From NCBI RefSeq assembly GCF_031143425.1, contig NC_090438.1:753947823-754011822 (forward strand): a stretch of 64,000 nucleotides of DNA, in the 5' to 3' direction. This document shows, piece by piece, positions 34,132 through 44,223 of this stretch (position 1 is its first letter; the number at the start of each line of letters is the position of its first letter). This stretch comes from Pleurodeles waltl. Taxonomy: Eukaryota; Chordata; Amphibia; Caudata; Salamandridae. The notes beneath the pieces are model-generated. The model worked only from the letters and a program-made list of their open reading frames with translations. It had not been told where the DNA came from and made no database searches. The translations under genes and the position numbers were made by a program.

Positions 34132-34150
34132 TGGTTGTGCAGTGGTGGGA
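34132..34150 (+). other. Primer-binding site of outer element
   Basis: TGGTTGTGCAGTGGTGGG starts one base after the LTR end, the usual primer-binding-site position. The inner element has the same sequence at 41267. Starting TGG fits pairing with a tRNA CCA end; which tRNA is not clear. Confidence 0.6.
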
Positions 34151-34403
34151 TAAGTGCTCTGTAACTACTTACCACTTTTGTCATTGTTCTTTTCATAAGA
34201 GAAAAATATACAAAACAAGTTCAGTGTATGTACACCTAACCAAAAAGTTTTGCATTTCTTTTCTCACTTCTTTTCTAAAGTGCTGAAAAGTACTTCTAAC
34301 TTTCTAAAAAGTTCTTAAAAGTTTTAAAAGTTTTTTTTCCTGTTCTTTAAAAAGTTCTAAAAAACTTTTTCTCACTTTTTCTGTCACTTAAACACTTTCT
34401 AAA

Positions 34404-36296
34404 ATGTCTGGCACAGGCCAAACTGTTGATCTGTCCAAACTTGCTTATGATCACCTTAGCTGGAAAGGAGCAAGGAGTCTCTGCATAGAAAGAGGTTTAA
34501 GTGTAGGGAAGAATCCCCCCAGAGAACTGTTGGTTAACATGCTTATAGAACAGGATAAGGCCAGAGGTGCCCCTTCTGTTGAAAAAGTAGCTAATGGTTC
34601 ACAATCTGATCCAGGGACTCCCCTAGAAAAAGATTCAGGAAAGAAACTTCCTAACCTGCCCATTACCAGACAGCCTAGCATAGTTGGTACTGATGTAGAG
34701 TCACACCATACTGATAGTGTTGCCTCACATCATAGCAAGAGTATTCCTTCACATCATAGTAGAAGTGATGTTTCTGTTAACCAAGCTGTTAGAATGCCTT
34801 CTGTTAGGGCCAGGTCTCCTTCTGTTCATTCTCAACATACTTCTGTTTCAAGGAATGTCCCACCCACCCACCCTGATGACAGAATGTTAGAAAGGGAGCT
34901 CAATAGATTGAGAGTGGAACAAACCAGACTGAAGCTCAAGAAGCAACAGCTGGATTTGGATAGGCAGTCCTTAGAAGTAGAAAGAGAAAGACAGAAATTG
35001 GGTTTAGAAACCCATGGTGGCAGCAGCAGTATTCCCCATAGTCATCCTGCAAAAGAGCATGATTCCAGGAATCTGAACAAGATAGTTCCCCCTTATAAGG
35101 AGGGGGATGACATTAACAAGTGGTTTGCTGCACTTGAGAGGGCCTGTGTTGTACAGGATGTCCCTCAAAGGCAGTGGGCTGCTATCCTATGGCTATCATT
35201 TAGTGGAAAGGGTAGGGATAGGATCCGTACTGTGAAAGAAAGTGATGCCAATAATTTTACAGTTCTTAAGAATGCACTCCTGGATGGTTATGGCTTAACC
35301 ACTGAACAATACAGGATGAAGTTCAGAGAGACCAAAAAGGAGACTTCACAAGACTGGGTTGATTTTGTTGACCATTCAGTGAAGGCCTTGGAGGGGTGGT
35401 TACATGGCAGTAAAGTTACTGATTATGAAAGCCTGTATAACTTGATCCTGAGAGAGCATATACTTAATAACTGTGTGTCTGATTTGTTGCACCAGTACCT
35501 GGTGGACTCTGATCTGACCTCTCCCCAAGAATTGGGAAAGAAGGCAGACAAATGGGTCAGAACAAGGGTGAACAGAAAAGTTCATACAGGGGGTGACAAA
35601 GATGGCAACAAGAAGAAGGATGGTAAGCCTTCTGACAAGGGTGGGGACAAATCTAAAAATGAGTCTTCATCAGGCCCACAAAAACACTCTGGTGGGGGTG
35701 GTGGGTCCAAATCCTCTTCAAATCAAAACAAAGAAAAGAAACCATGGTGCTATTTATGTAAAATAAAAGGCCATTGGACAACAGATCCCAGTTGTCCAAA
35801 GAAAAGCACCAAGCCTCCTACCACTACAACCCCTACTGCTACACCTAGTGTCCCTACTAATAGCAGTGGTGGTGGGAGCAAACCTACTAATAGCCAATCC
35901 AAGGGAGTAGCTGGGCTCACTTTTGGTAACTTAGTTGGGGTTGGTCTTGTTAGGGAGACCACAGAGGCTGTGTTAGTCTCTGAGGGGGCTATTGATTTAG
36001 CCACCTTAGTTGCTTGTCCCTTTAACATGGATAAGTACAAGCAACTACCCCTAATAAATGGTGTTGAGGTTCAGGCCTACAGGGACACAGGTGCCAGTGT
36101 TACAATGGTAATAGAGAAACTGGTCCACCCTGAACAACGCCTACTTGGTCACCAGTACCAAGTAACCGATGCTCACAACAACACACTTAGCCACCCCATG
36201 GCTGTTGTAAATCTCAACTGGGGGGGGGGGGGTTACTGGTCCAAAGAAAGTTGTGTTTGCCTCAGATTTACCTGTAGACTGTCTACTTGGAAATGA
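34404..36296 (+). CDS. Gag and start of protease, outer element
   Basis: 630 codons from ATG 34404. Order: SAP-like N-terminal segment (DHLSWKGARSLCIERGL, about 15-45); Ser/His-rich linker; strong coiled coil (about 155-200); capsid with PPYKEGDDINKWFAALERA; a SCAN-like C-terminal capsid half (about 308-390); a Lys-rich linker; a zinc knuckle WCYLCKIKGHWTTDPSC (about 447) with six residues between His and last Cys instead of four; and the protease motif AYRDTGAS (about 558). Gag packages element RNA. A run of 13 G at 36220-36232 throws the protease out of frame, so the last ~20 codons are aberrant. The inner element keeps the frame here. Confidence 0.85.
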   Translation: MSGTGQTVDLSKLAYDHLSWKGARSLCIERGLSVGKNPPRELLVNMLIEQDKARGAPSVEKVANGSQSDPGTPLEKDSGKKLPNLPITRQPSIVGTDVESHHTDSVASHHSKSIPSHHSRSDVSVNQAVRMPSVRARSPSVHSQHTSVSRNVPPTHPDDRMLERELNRLRVEQTRLKLKKQQLDLDRQSLEVERERQKLGLETHGGSSSIPHSHPAKEHDSRNLNKIVPPYKEGDDINKWFAALERACVVQDVPQRQWAAILWLSFSGKGRDRIRTVKESDANNFTVLKNALLDGYGLTTEQYRMKFRETKKETSQDWVDFVDHSVKALEGWLHGSKVTDYESLYNLILREHILNNCVSDLLHQYLVDSDLTSPQELGKKADKWVRTRVNRKVHTGGDKDGNKKKDGKPSDKGGDKSKNESSSGPQKHSGGGGGSKSSSNQNKEKKPWCYLCKIKGHWTTDPSCPKKSTKPPTTTTPTATPSVPTNSSGGGSKPTNSQSKGVAGLTFGNLVGVGLVRETTEAVLVSEGAIDLATLVACPFNMDKYKQLPLINGVEVQAYRDTGASVTMVIEKLVHPEQRLLGHQYQVTDAHNNTLSHPMAVVNLNWGGGGYWSKESCVCLRFTCRLSTWK

Positions 36297-37479
36297 TTTA
36301 GAGACATCAGCTTGGTCAGATGTGGAGTTGGAGGCCCATGCAGCAATGCTGGGCATCCCAGGGCATATTTTTGCTTTAACCAGGGCTCAGGCCAAAAAGC
36401 AAAAAGGACAGGGTGACTTGGATCCTGGAACAATGGACCAAGTGCTCCCTAAAGCTAGGGCTAGTAGAAGTAAAGCACAACCTACTATCCCTCCCTCTAC
36501 AGTGGATTCTACTTCTGAGGAAGAAGAATTTCCACCCTGTGCAGAACCTACACCAGAGGAGCTGGAAGCAGACACTGCTGAGCTTTTGGGTGAAGGGGGG
36601 CCTGCCAGGGAGGAGCTGAGTGTGGCACAGCAGACCTGTCCCACACTAGAGGGTCTAAGACAGCAAGCTGTCAAACAAGCTAATGGGGATGTCAGTGACT
36701 CTCACAGAGTTTACTGGGAGGACAACCTCTTGTACACTGAAGCAAGGGATCCTAAACCTGGAACTGCCAGGAGGTTAGTGATTCCTCAGGAGTACAGAAA
36801 GTTCCTCCTACCTCTAGCCCACGACATTCCCCTAGTTGGACATTTGGGGCAAATGAAAACTTGGGACAGACTTGTTCCCTTGTTTCATTGGCCTAGAATG
36901 TCAGAGGACACAAAGGAATTTTGTAAGTCCTGTGAAACCTGTCAAGCCAGTGGCAAGACAGGTGGTACTCCAAAGGCACCCCTTATTCCACTGCCTGTGG
37001 TTGGGGTTCCCTTTGAAAGGGTAGGCGTTGACATAGTTGGCCCCCTTGACCCTCCTACTGCTTCAGGCAATAGGTTTATCTTGGTGGTAGTGGACCATGC
37101 CACCAGATATCCTGAAGCAATTCCTCTAAGGACCACTACAGCCCCTGCAGTGGCAAAGGCCCTCCTGGGAATCTTTTCCAGGGTGGGCTTCCCAAAAGAG
37201 GTGGTATCAGACAGAGGAAGCAATTTCATGTCTGCTTACTTAAAGGCCATGTGGAAGGAGTGTGGTGTGACATACACGTTCACTACACCCTATCATCCAC
37301 AAACAAATGGACTGGTGGAGAGATTTAATAAAACTCTCAAAGGCATGATTATGGGACTCCCTGAAAAACTCCGCAGGAGATGGGATATCCTTTTACCATG
37401 CCTCCTTTTTGCTTACAGGGAGGTACCCCTGAAAGGAGTGGGCTTCAGCCCCTTTGAACTGCTATTTGGCACCGGGTAA
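36253..37479 (+). CDS. Protease end and integrase, outer element
   Basis: The frame resumes after the G-run with LPVDCLLGNDLE, the protease C-terminus, then an acidic linker and integrase: zinc domain H...H (HDIPLVGH) and C..C (CETC region, near 36920), and the catalytic triad D (VDIVGPL, near 37030), D (VVSDRGSNF, near 37206) and E (PQTNGLVERFN, near 37320). All three catalytic residues are present. Integrase directly follows protease, whereas in most Ty3/gypsy it follows RNase H. A one-base loss near 37468-37472 ends the frame at 37479. Confidence 0.88.
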   Translation: MFASDLPVDCLLGNDLETSAWSDVELEAHAAMLGIPGHIFALTRAQAKKQKGQGDLDPGTMDQVLPKARASRSKAQPTIPPSTVDSTSEEEEFPPCAEPTPEELEADTAELLGEGGPAREELSVAQQTCPTLEGLRQQAVKQANGDVSDSHRVYWEDNLLYTEARDPKPGTARRLVIPQEYRKFLLPLAHDIPLVGHLGQMKTWDRLVPLFHWPRMSEDTKEFCKSCETCQASGKTGGTPKAPLIPLPVVGVPFERVGVDIVGPLDPPTASGNRFILVVVDHATRYPEAIPLRTTTAPAVAKALLGIFSRVGFPKEVVSDRGSNFMSAYLKAMWKECGVTYTFTTPYHPQTNGLVERFNKTLKGMIMGLPEKLRRRWDILLPCLLFAYREVPLKGVGFSPFELLFGTG

Positions 37480-37481
37480 GA

Positions 37482-38120
37482 GGTCCTCTAACACTTGTTA
37501 AGGAGGGTTGGGAACAACCTTTAAAAGCTCCAAAGCAAGACATAGTGGACTATGTACTTGGCCTCAGATCAAGGATGGCTGAGTACATGAAAAAGGCCAG
37601 TAAAAACCTTCAGGCCAGCCAAGAGCTCCAAAAGCAATGGCATGGCCAGAATGCTGTTTTGGTTCAGTACCAGCCAGGGCAGAAAGTGTGGGTCTTGGAG
37701 CCTGTGGCCCCAAGAGCACTCCAAGATAAATGGAGTGGACCCCACACAATTGTTGAGAAAAAGGGTGAAGTCACCTACTTAGTTGACTTAGGCACTGCCA
37801 GGAGTCCCCTGAGGGTGCTCCATGTCAATCGCCTGAAACCCTACTATGACAGGGCTGATCTCACCCTGCTCATGGCAACAGATGAGGGACAGGAAGAAGA
37901 GAGTGACCCTCTCCCTGATCTCTTCTCTTCCACAGAACAAGATGCTCTGGTGGAAGGGGTTGTACTGGCAGATTGTCTTACTGCTGAGCAGAAAGACCAC
38001 TGCATAAATCTCCTGGGTCAGTTTTCTGAACTCTTCTCTACTGTGCCACGCACCACTTCCTGGTGTGAGCACACTATAGATACTGGAGACAGCTTGCCTG
38101 TCAAAAGTAAGATCCATAGG
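37482..38120 (+). pseudogene. Integrase C-terminus and start of RT, outer element
   Basis: After the one-base shift, the integrase tail continues (RVRGPLTLVKEGWE) with a GPY/F-like module (LQDKWSGPHTIVEKKG, then LHVNRLKPYY). A linker leads to the RT start (LGQFSELFSTVPRTT, HTIDTGDSLPVKSKI). Coding sequence stops at 38120, where the inner element is inserted after ATAGG. The frame read beyond that point is inner LTR sequence (CEKVASF) and not element protein. Confidence 0.85.
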
Positions 38121-41100
38121 TGTGAGAAGGTAGCCTCTTTCTAGCCTTGTTACCCCCACTTTTGGCCTGTTTGTGAGTGTATGTCAGGGTGTTTGTCACT
38201 GTTTTCACTGTCTCACTGGGAACCTGATAGCCAGGCCTCAGTGCTCATAGTGAAAACACCCTGTTTTCAGTATGGTTGTTATGTGTCACTGGGATCCTGC
38301 TGGTCAGGACCCCAGTGCTCATAGGTTTGTGGCCTATATGTATGTGTCACTGGGACCCTGTCACACAGGACCCCAGTGCTCATAGGTGTGCATGTATGTG
38401 TTCCCTGTGTGGTGCCTAACTGTCTCACTGAGGCTCTGCTAACCAGAACCTCAGTGGTTATGCTCTCTCATTACTTCCAAATTGTCACTGACAGGCTAGT
38501 GACCATTTTTACCAATTTACATTGGCTTACTGGAACACCCTTATAATTCCCTAGTATATGGTACTGAGGTACCCAGGGTATTGGGGTTCCAGGAGATCCC
38601 TATGGGCTGCAGCATTTCTTTTGCCACCCATAGGGAGCTCTGACAATTCTTACACAGGCCTGCCACTGCAGCCTGAGTGAAATAACGTCCACGTTATTTC
38701 ACAGCCATTTTACACTGCACTTAAGTAACTTATAAGTCACCTATATGTCTAACCTTTACCTGGTAAAGGTTAGGTGCAAAGTTACTTAGTGTGAGGGCAC
38801 CCTGGCACTAGCCAAGGTGCCCCCACATTGTTCAGAGCCAATTCCCTGAACTTTGTGAGTGCGGGGACACCATTACACGCGTGCACTACATATAGGTCAC
38901 TACCTATATGTAGCTTCACAATGGTAATTCCGAATATGGCCATGTAACATGTCTATGATCATGGAATTGCCCCCTCTATGCCATCCTGGCATAGTTGGCA
39001 CAATCCCATGATCCCAGTGGTCTGTAGCACAGACCCTGGTACTGCCAAACTGCCCTTCCTGGGGTTTCACTGCAGCTGCTGCTGCTGCCCACCCCTCAGA
39101 CAGGCATCTGCCCTCCTGGGGTCCAGCCAGGCCTGGCCCAGGATGGCAGAACAAAGAACTTCCTCTGAGAGAGGGTGTGACACCCTCTCCCTTTGGAAAA
39201 TGGTGTGAAGGCAGGGGAGGAGTAGCCTCCCCCAGCCTCTGGAAATGCTTTGTTGGGCACAGAGGTGCCCAATTCTGCATAAGCCAGTCTACACCAGTTC
39301 AGGGACCCCTTAGCCCCTGATCTGGCGCGAAACTGGACAAAGGAAAGGGGAGTGACCACTCCCCTGACCTGCACCTCCCCTGGGAGGTGTCCAGAGCTCC
39401 TCCAGTGTGCTCCAGACCTCTGCCATCTTGGAAACAGAGGTGCTGCTGGCACACTGGACTGCTCTGAGTGGCCAGTGCCACCAGGTGACGTCAGAGACTC
39501 CTGCTGATAGGCTCCTTCAGGTGTTAGTAGCCTCTCCTCTCTCCTAGGTAGCCAAACCCTCTTTTCTGGCTATTTAGGGTCTCTGGCTCTGGGGAAACTT
39601 TAGATAACGAATGCATGAGCTCAGCCGAGTTCCTCTGCATCTCCCTCTTCACCTTCTGATAAGGAATCGACCGCTGACCGCGCTGGAAGCCTGCAAACCT
39701 GCAACATAGTAGCAAAGACGACTACTGCAACTCTGTAACGCTGATCCTGCCGCCTTCTCGACTGTTTTCCTGCTTGTGCATGCTGTGGGGGTAGTCTGCC
39801 TCCTCTCTGCACCAGAAGCTCCGAAGAAATCTCCCGTGGGTCGACGGAATCTTCCCCCTGCAACCGCAGGCACCAAAAAGCTGCATTTCCGGTCCCTTGG
39901 GTCTCCTCTCAGCACGACGAGCGAGGTCCCTCGAATCCAGCGACACCGTCCAAGTGACCCCCACAGTCCAGTGACTCTTCAGCCCAAGTTTGGTGGAGGT
40001 AAGTCCTTGCCTCACCTCGCTGGGCTGCATTGCTGGGAACCGCGACTTTGCAAGCTACTCCGGCCCCTGTGCACTTCCGGCGGAAATCCTTCGTGCACAG
40101 CCAAGCCTGGGTCCACGGCACTCTAACCTGCATTGCACGACTTTCTAAGTTGGTCTCCGGCGACGTGGGACTCCTTTGTGCAACTTCGGCGAGCACCGTT
40201 TCACGCATCCTTGTAGTGCCTGTTTCTGGCACTTCTCCGGGTGCTACCTGCTTCAGTGAGGGCTCTTTGTCTTGCTCGACGTCCCCTCTCTCTGCAGGTC
40301 CAATTTGCGACCTCCTGGTCCCTCCTGGGCCCCAGCAGCGTCCAAAAACGCCAAACGCACGATTTGCGTGTAGCAAGGCTTGTTGGCGTCCATCCGGCGG
40401 GAAAACACTTCTGCACGACTCTCCAAGGCGTGGGGGATCCATCCTCCAAAGGGGAAGTCTCTAGCCCTTGTCGTTCCTGCAGTATTCACAGTTCTTCATC
40501 CTAGTAAGAGCTTCTTTGCACCAACCGCTGGCATTTCTTGGGCATCTGCCCATCTCCGAGTGGCTTGTGACTTTTAGACTTGGTCCCCTTGTTCCACAGG
40601 TACCCTCAGTCAGGAATCTATCGTTGTTGCATTGCTGATTTGTGTTTTCCTTGCATTTTCCCTCTAACACGACTATTTTGTCCTTAGGGGAACTTTAGTG
40701 CACTTTGCACTCACTTTTCAGGGTCTTGGGGAGGGTTATTTTGCTAACTCTCACTATTGCCTAATAGTCCCAGCGACCCTCTACAAGGTCACATAGGTTT
40801 GGGGTCCATTCGTGGTTCGCATTCCACTTTTGGAGTATATGGTTTGTGTTGCCCCTATCCCTATGTTTCCCCATTGCATCCTATTGTAACTATACATTGT
40901 TTGCACTGTTTTCTAAGACTATACTGCATATTTTTGCTATTGTGTATATATATCTTGTGTATATTTCCTATCCTCTCACTGAGGGTACACTCTAAGATAC
41001 TTTGGCATATTGTCATAAAAATAAAGTACCTTTATTTTTAGTATAACTGTGTATTGTGTTTTCTTATGATATTGTGCATATGACACTAAGTGGTACTGTA

Positions 41101-41265
41101 GTAGCTTCACACGTCTCCTAGTTCAGCCTAAGCTGCTCTGCTAAGCTACCATTATCTATCAGCCTAAGCTGCTAGACACCCTATACACTAATAAGGGATA
41201 ACTGGGCCTGGTGCAAGGTGCAAGTACCCCTTGGTACTCACTACAAGCCAGTCCAGCCTCCTACA
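38121..41265 (+). repeat. 5' LTR of inner element
   Basis: 3145 bp. It shares the palindrome block, CRE (39486-39493), splice donor and AATAAAG signal with the outer LTRs. Its 5' part has four copies of a CACTGGGA..CTG...CAGTGCTCATAG repeat (38205-38460), whereas the outer LTR has two. Confidence 0.93.
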
Positions 41266-41266
41266 T

Positions 41267-41285
41267 TGGTTGTGCAGTGGTGGGA
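41267..41285 (+). other. Primer-binding site of inner element
   Basis: TGGTTGTGCAGTGGTGGG one base after the LTR end, identical to the outer element. Confidence 0.6.
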
Positions 41286-41535
41286 TAAGTGCTTGAGACT
41301 ACTTACCACTCTTGTCATTGTACTTTTCATAAGAGAAAAATATACAAAACAAGGTCAGTGTATATACACATAGCCAAAAAGTTTTGCATTTCCTCTTTTC
41401 ACTCTTTTCTAAGTGCTGAAAAGTACTTCGAAAACTTTCAAAAAGTTCTTAAAAGTTTAAAAAGTTTTTTCTGTCTTTCCAAAAAGTTCTGAAAACTTTT
41501 TTCTCTTTTTCTATCACTTTAACTCTCTCTAAAAA

Positions 41536-44193
41536 ATGTCTGGTACAGGCCAAAATGTTGAACTGTCCAAAATTGCATATGATCACCTTAGCTGGAAAGG
41601 AGCAAGGAGTCTCTGCATAGAGAGAGGTTTGAGTGTAGGGAAGAATCCTTCCTTAGAACTGTTAATTAATATGCTTAGAGTACAGGATAAGGCCATAAGT
41701 GCCCAATCTGTAGAAAAAGTAGCTAATGGTTCTCAATCTGATCCAGGGACTCCCCCAGGAAAAGGTTCAGGAAAGAAACTTCTCAGCCTGCCCATTACTA
41801 GACAGTCTAGCATAGTTGGTACAGAGGTTGAATCACACCATACTGAGGATGTGATCTCACATTATGCTGGTAGCCAAGCTGTTAGGGTGCCCTCTGTAAG
41901 GGACAGGTCTCCTTCTGTTCATTCCCATCATACCTCTGTATCTAGAAATGTCCCTCCCACCCACCCTGATGACAGATTGTTAGAAAGGGAGCTCAATAGA
42001 TTGAGAGTGGAACAAACCAGACTGAAGCTCAAGAAGCAACAGCTGGATTTGGATAGACAGTCTTTAGAAATAGAGAGGGAAAGACAGAAGTTGGGTTTAG
42101 ATACCCATGGTGGCAGCAGCAGTATTCCCCATAGTCATCCTGCAAAAGAGCATGATTCCAGGAATCTGCACAAGATAGTTCCCCCTTATAAGGAGGGGGA
42201 TGACATTAACAAGTGGTTTGCTGCACTTGAGAGGGCCTGTGTTGTACAGGATGTCCCTCAAAGGCAGTGGGCTGCTATCCTATGGCTATCATTTAGTGGA
42301 AAAGGTAGGGATAGGCTCCTTACAGTGAAAGAAAATGATGCCAATAATTTCCAAGTTCTTAAGAATGCACTCCTGGATGGTTATGGCTTAACCACTGAAC
42401 AGTACAGGATAAAGTTCAGAGAGACCAAAAAGGAGTCTTCACAAGACTGGGTTGATTTCATTGACCATTCAGTGAAGGCCTTGGAGGGGTGGTTACATGG
42501 CAGTAAAGTTACTGATTATGAAAGCCTGTATAACACAATCCTGAGAGAGCATATACTTAATAATTGTGTGTCTGATTTGTTGCACCAGTACCTGGTAGAC
42601 TCTGATCTGACCTCTCCCCAAGAATTGGGAAAGAAGGCAGACAAATGGGTCAGAACAAGGGTGAACAGAAAAGTTCATACAGGGGGTGACAAAGATGGCA
42701 ATAAGAAGAAAGATGGTGAAAAATCTCAAGATAAGCATGGGGATAAGGGTAAAACCAAAGATCCCACTTCAAATCTTAAACACTCTTCAGAGGGTGGGGA
42801 TAAAACAAATTCTTCCTCTTCTTCCCAACCTGCACACATTAAAAAGCCTTGGTGCTTTGTGTGTAAAAACAGAGGCCATAGGCCAGGGGATAAGTCCTGT
42901 CCAGGTAAACCTCCTGAGCCTACCACCACTAATACATCAAGCTCTAGTGCCCCTAGCAGTAGTGGTACTAGTGGTGGGACTGCTGGCAACAGTCAAGCAA
43001 AGGGTGTAGTTGGGTTCACTTATGGGTCCATAGTGGAAACTGATGTAATCAGTCCCAAGACAGTTTCTGTCACACCTAGTGGCATTGGCCTTGCCACACT
43101 GGCTGCTTGTCCCCTTACAATGGATAAGTACAGGCAGACAGTTTCAATAAATGGTGTTGAGGCCTTGGCCTACAGGGACACAGGTGCCAGTTTCACTTTG
43201 GTGACTGAAAACCTAGTGCACCCTGATCAACACATCATTGGACAACAGTATAAGATTATTGATGTCCATAACTCCACTAAGTTTCTTCCCTTAGCTATAA
43301 TTCAGTTTAGTTGGGGTGGAGTTACTGGCCCTAAGCAGGTGGTGGTATCACCTAGCTTACCTGTAGACTGTCTCTTAGGTAATGACCTAGAGGCCTCAGG
43401 TTGGGCTGATGTAGAGTTTTATGCCCATGCAGCCATGCTGGGCATCCCTGAGGAATTGTTCCCTCTCATTTCTACTGAAATGAAAAAGCAAAGGAGAGAA
43501 GGCCTGAAAACTCAGGATCCCTCTCCATCAACAGGTAAAAAGGGTATCACAGTATCCCCTAACCACCCTACCATTCAGGATACCATTCCTGTGGTGGGAG
43601 AAACCTCTCCTGGGGTGGCACCTGTTCCAAGGGAATTAGCAGTTGGCAAAACTGTACTCCCTGAGGTGGAAGTACCTCTCTGTGGGATAACTAACATTGG
43701 TGAGAAAAAGAGCACCATTTTAGTTAACATGGAGCATCCCTCCAACCCTCCCAGAGAAACTTTAGTGCAGAAACCCTGCACTGCCTCACAACACTTAGGA
43801 CAGCATCCCTGCCCTAGTGTGGAGCTGATAGGACAGCATCCCTGCCCTGCTCCAACCCAAGAGAAACAGCATCCCTGTTCTCTCTTCCAGCCATATGGAC
43901 AAAGTTTTTGCCCAGCTATGGCTTTTCTGAGACAGCATCCCTGTCTGGCATTTCCATCACTACAAATAGGTTCAGTGGACAATTCCCACTGCTCTAAACT
44001 AAAACTTACTGATAGAAACTCTGAAAATACATCTTCACATTGTTGCTTAGCTAAAAAACTTCAAACAGGGTGGTTTACATCCCCACAGGGAAGTAACCAT
44101 ATAGTGGATGATAAAGGGATTAACCAGTCTATTGCAGAGCTACTCTCTACTTATCACCACTTAGACAATAAAGTCTCAACTGGCCAAGGTTAG
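41536..44193 (+). CDS. Intact Gag-protease polyprotein of inner element
   Basis: 885 codons from ATG 41536, uninterrupted. SAP-like segment (about 15-45), coiled coil (about 145-192), capsid (from about 211), SCAN-like half (about 289-375), zinc knuckle WCFVCKNRGHRPGDKSC (about 437-455, again His-x6-Cys), protease AYRDTGAS (about 545) and DCLLGNDLE (about 610). The last ~250 residues replace pol: a linker, then QHPCP-type repeats (about 750-805) and a tail ending HHLDNKVSTGQG. That end resembles the end of the outer pol (FHLDNEDPSGND), so the region between was probably lost by internal deletion or replacement. It could build particles but needs pol proteins in trans. Confidence 0.9.
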   Translation: MSGTGQNVELSKIAYDHLSWKGARSLCIERGLSVGKNPSLELLINMLRVQDKAISAQSVEKVANGSQSDPGTPPGKGSGKKLLSLPITRQSSIVGTEVESHHTEDVISHYAGSQAVRVPSVRDRSPSVHSHHTSVSRNVPPTHPDDRLLERELNRLRVEQTRLKLKKQQLDLDRQSLEIERERQKLGLDTHGGSSSIPHSHPAKEHDSRNLHKIVPPYKEGDDINKWFAALERACVVQDVPQRQWAAILWLSFSGKGRDRLLTVKENDANNFQVLKNALLDGYGLTTEQYRIKFRETKKESSQDWVDFIDHSVKALEGWLHGSKVTDYESLYNTILREHILNNCVSDLLHQYLVDSDLTSPQELGKKADKWVRTRVNRKVHTGGDKDGNKKKDGEKSQDKHGDKGKTKDPTSNLKHSSEGGDKTNSSSSSQPAHIKKPWCFVCKNRGHRPGDKSCPGKPPEPTTTNTSSSSAPSSSGTSGGTAGNSQAKGVVGFTYGSIVETDVISPKTVSVTPSGIGLATLAACPLTMDKYRQTVSINGVEALAYRDTGASFTLVTENLVHPDQHIIGQQYKIIDVHNSTKFLPLAIIQFSWGGVTGPKQVVVSPSLPVDCLLGNDLEASGWADVEFYAHAAMLGIPEELFPLISTEMKKQRREGLKTQDPSPSTGKKGITVSPNHPTIQDTIPVVGETSPGVAPVPRELAVGKTVLPEVEVPLCGITNIGEKKSTILVNMEHPSNPPRETLVQKPCTASQHLGQHPCPSVELIGQHPCPAPTQEKQHPCSLFQPYGQSFCPAMAFLRQHPCLAFPSLQIGSVDNSHCSKLKLTDRNSENTSSHCCLAKKLQTGWFTSPQGSNHIVDDKGINQSIAELLSTYHHLDNKVSTGQG

Positions 44194-44211
44194 CCTTATT
44201 GTCCTTCGTTT

Positions 44212-44223
44212 GGGGGGGGGTTG
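44212..44223 (+). other. Polypurine tract of inner element
   Basis: A G-run followed by TTG abuts the 3' LTR; it primes plus-strand DNA. Upstream CCTTATTGTCCTTCGTTT is shared with the outer element. Confidence 0.7.

Noticed and set aside
39909..40442. 177-codon minus-strand frame in an LTR, repeated at 46012-46545 and 50325-50858
   Set aside because: It recurs because the LTRs are copies. The same region has open frames on both strands, there is no domain, and the fourth LTR has it only partly. Composition effect.
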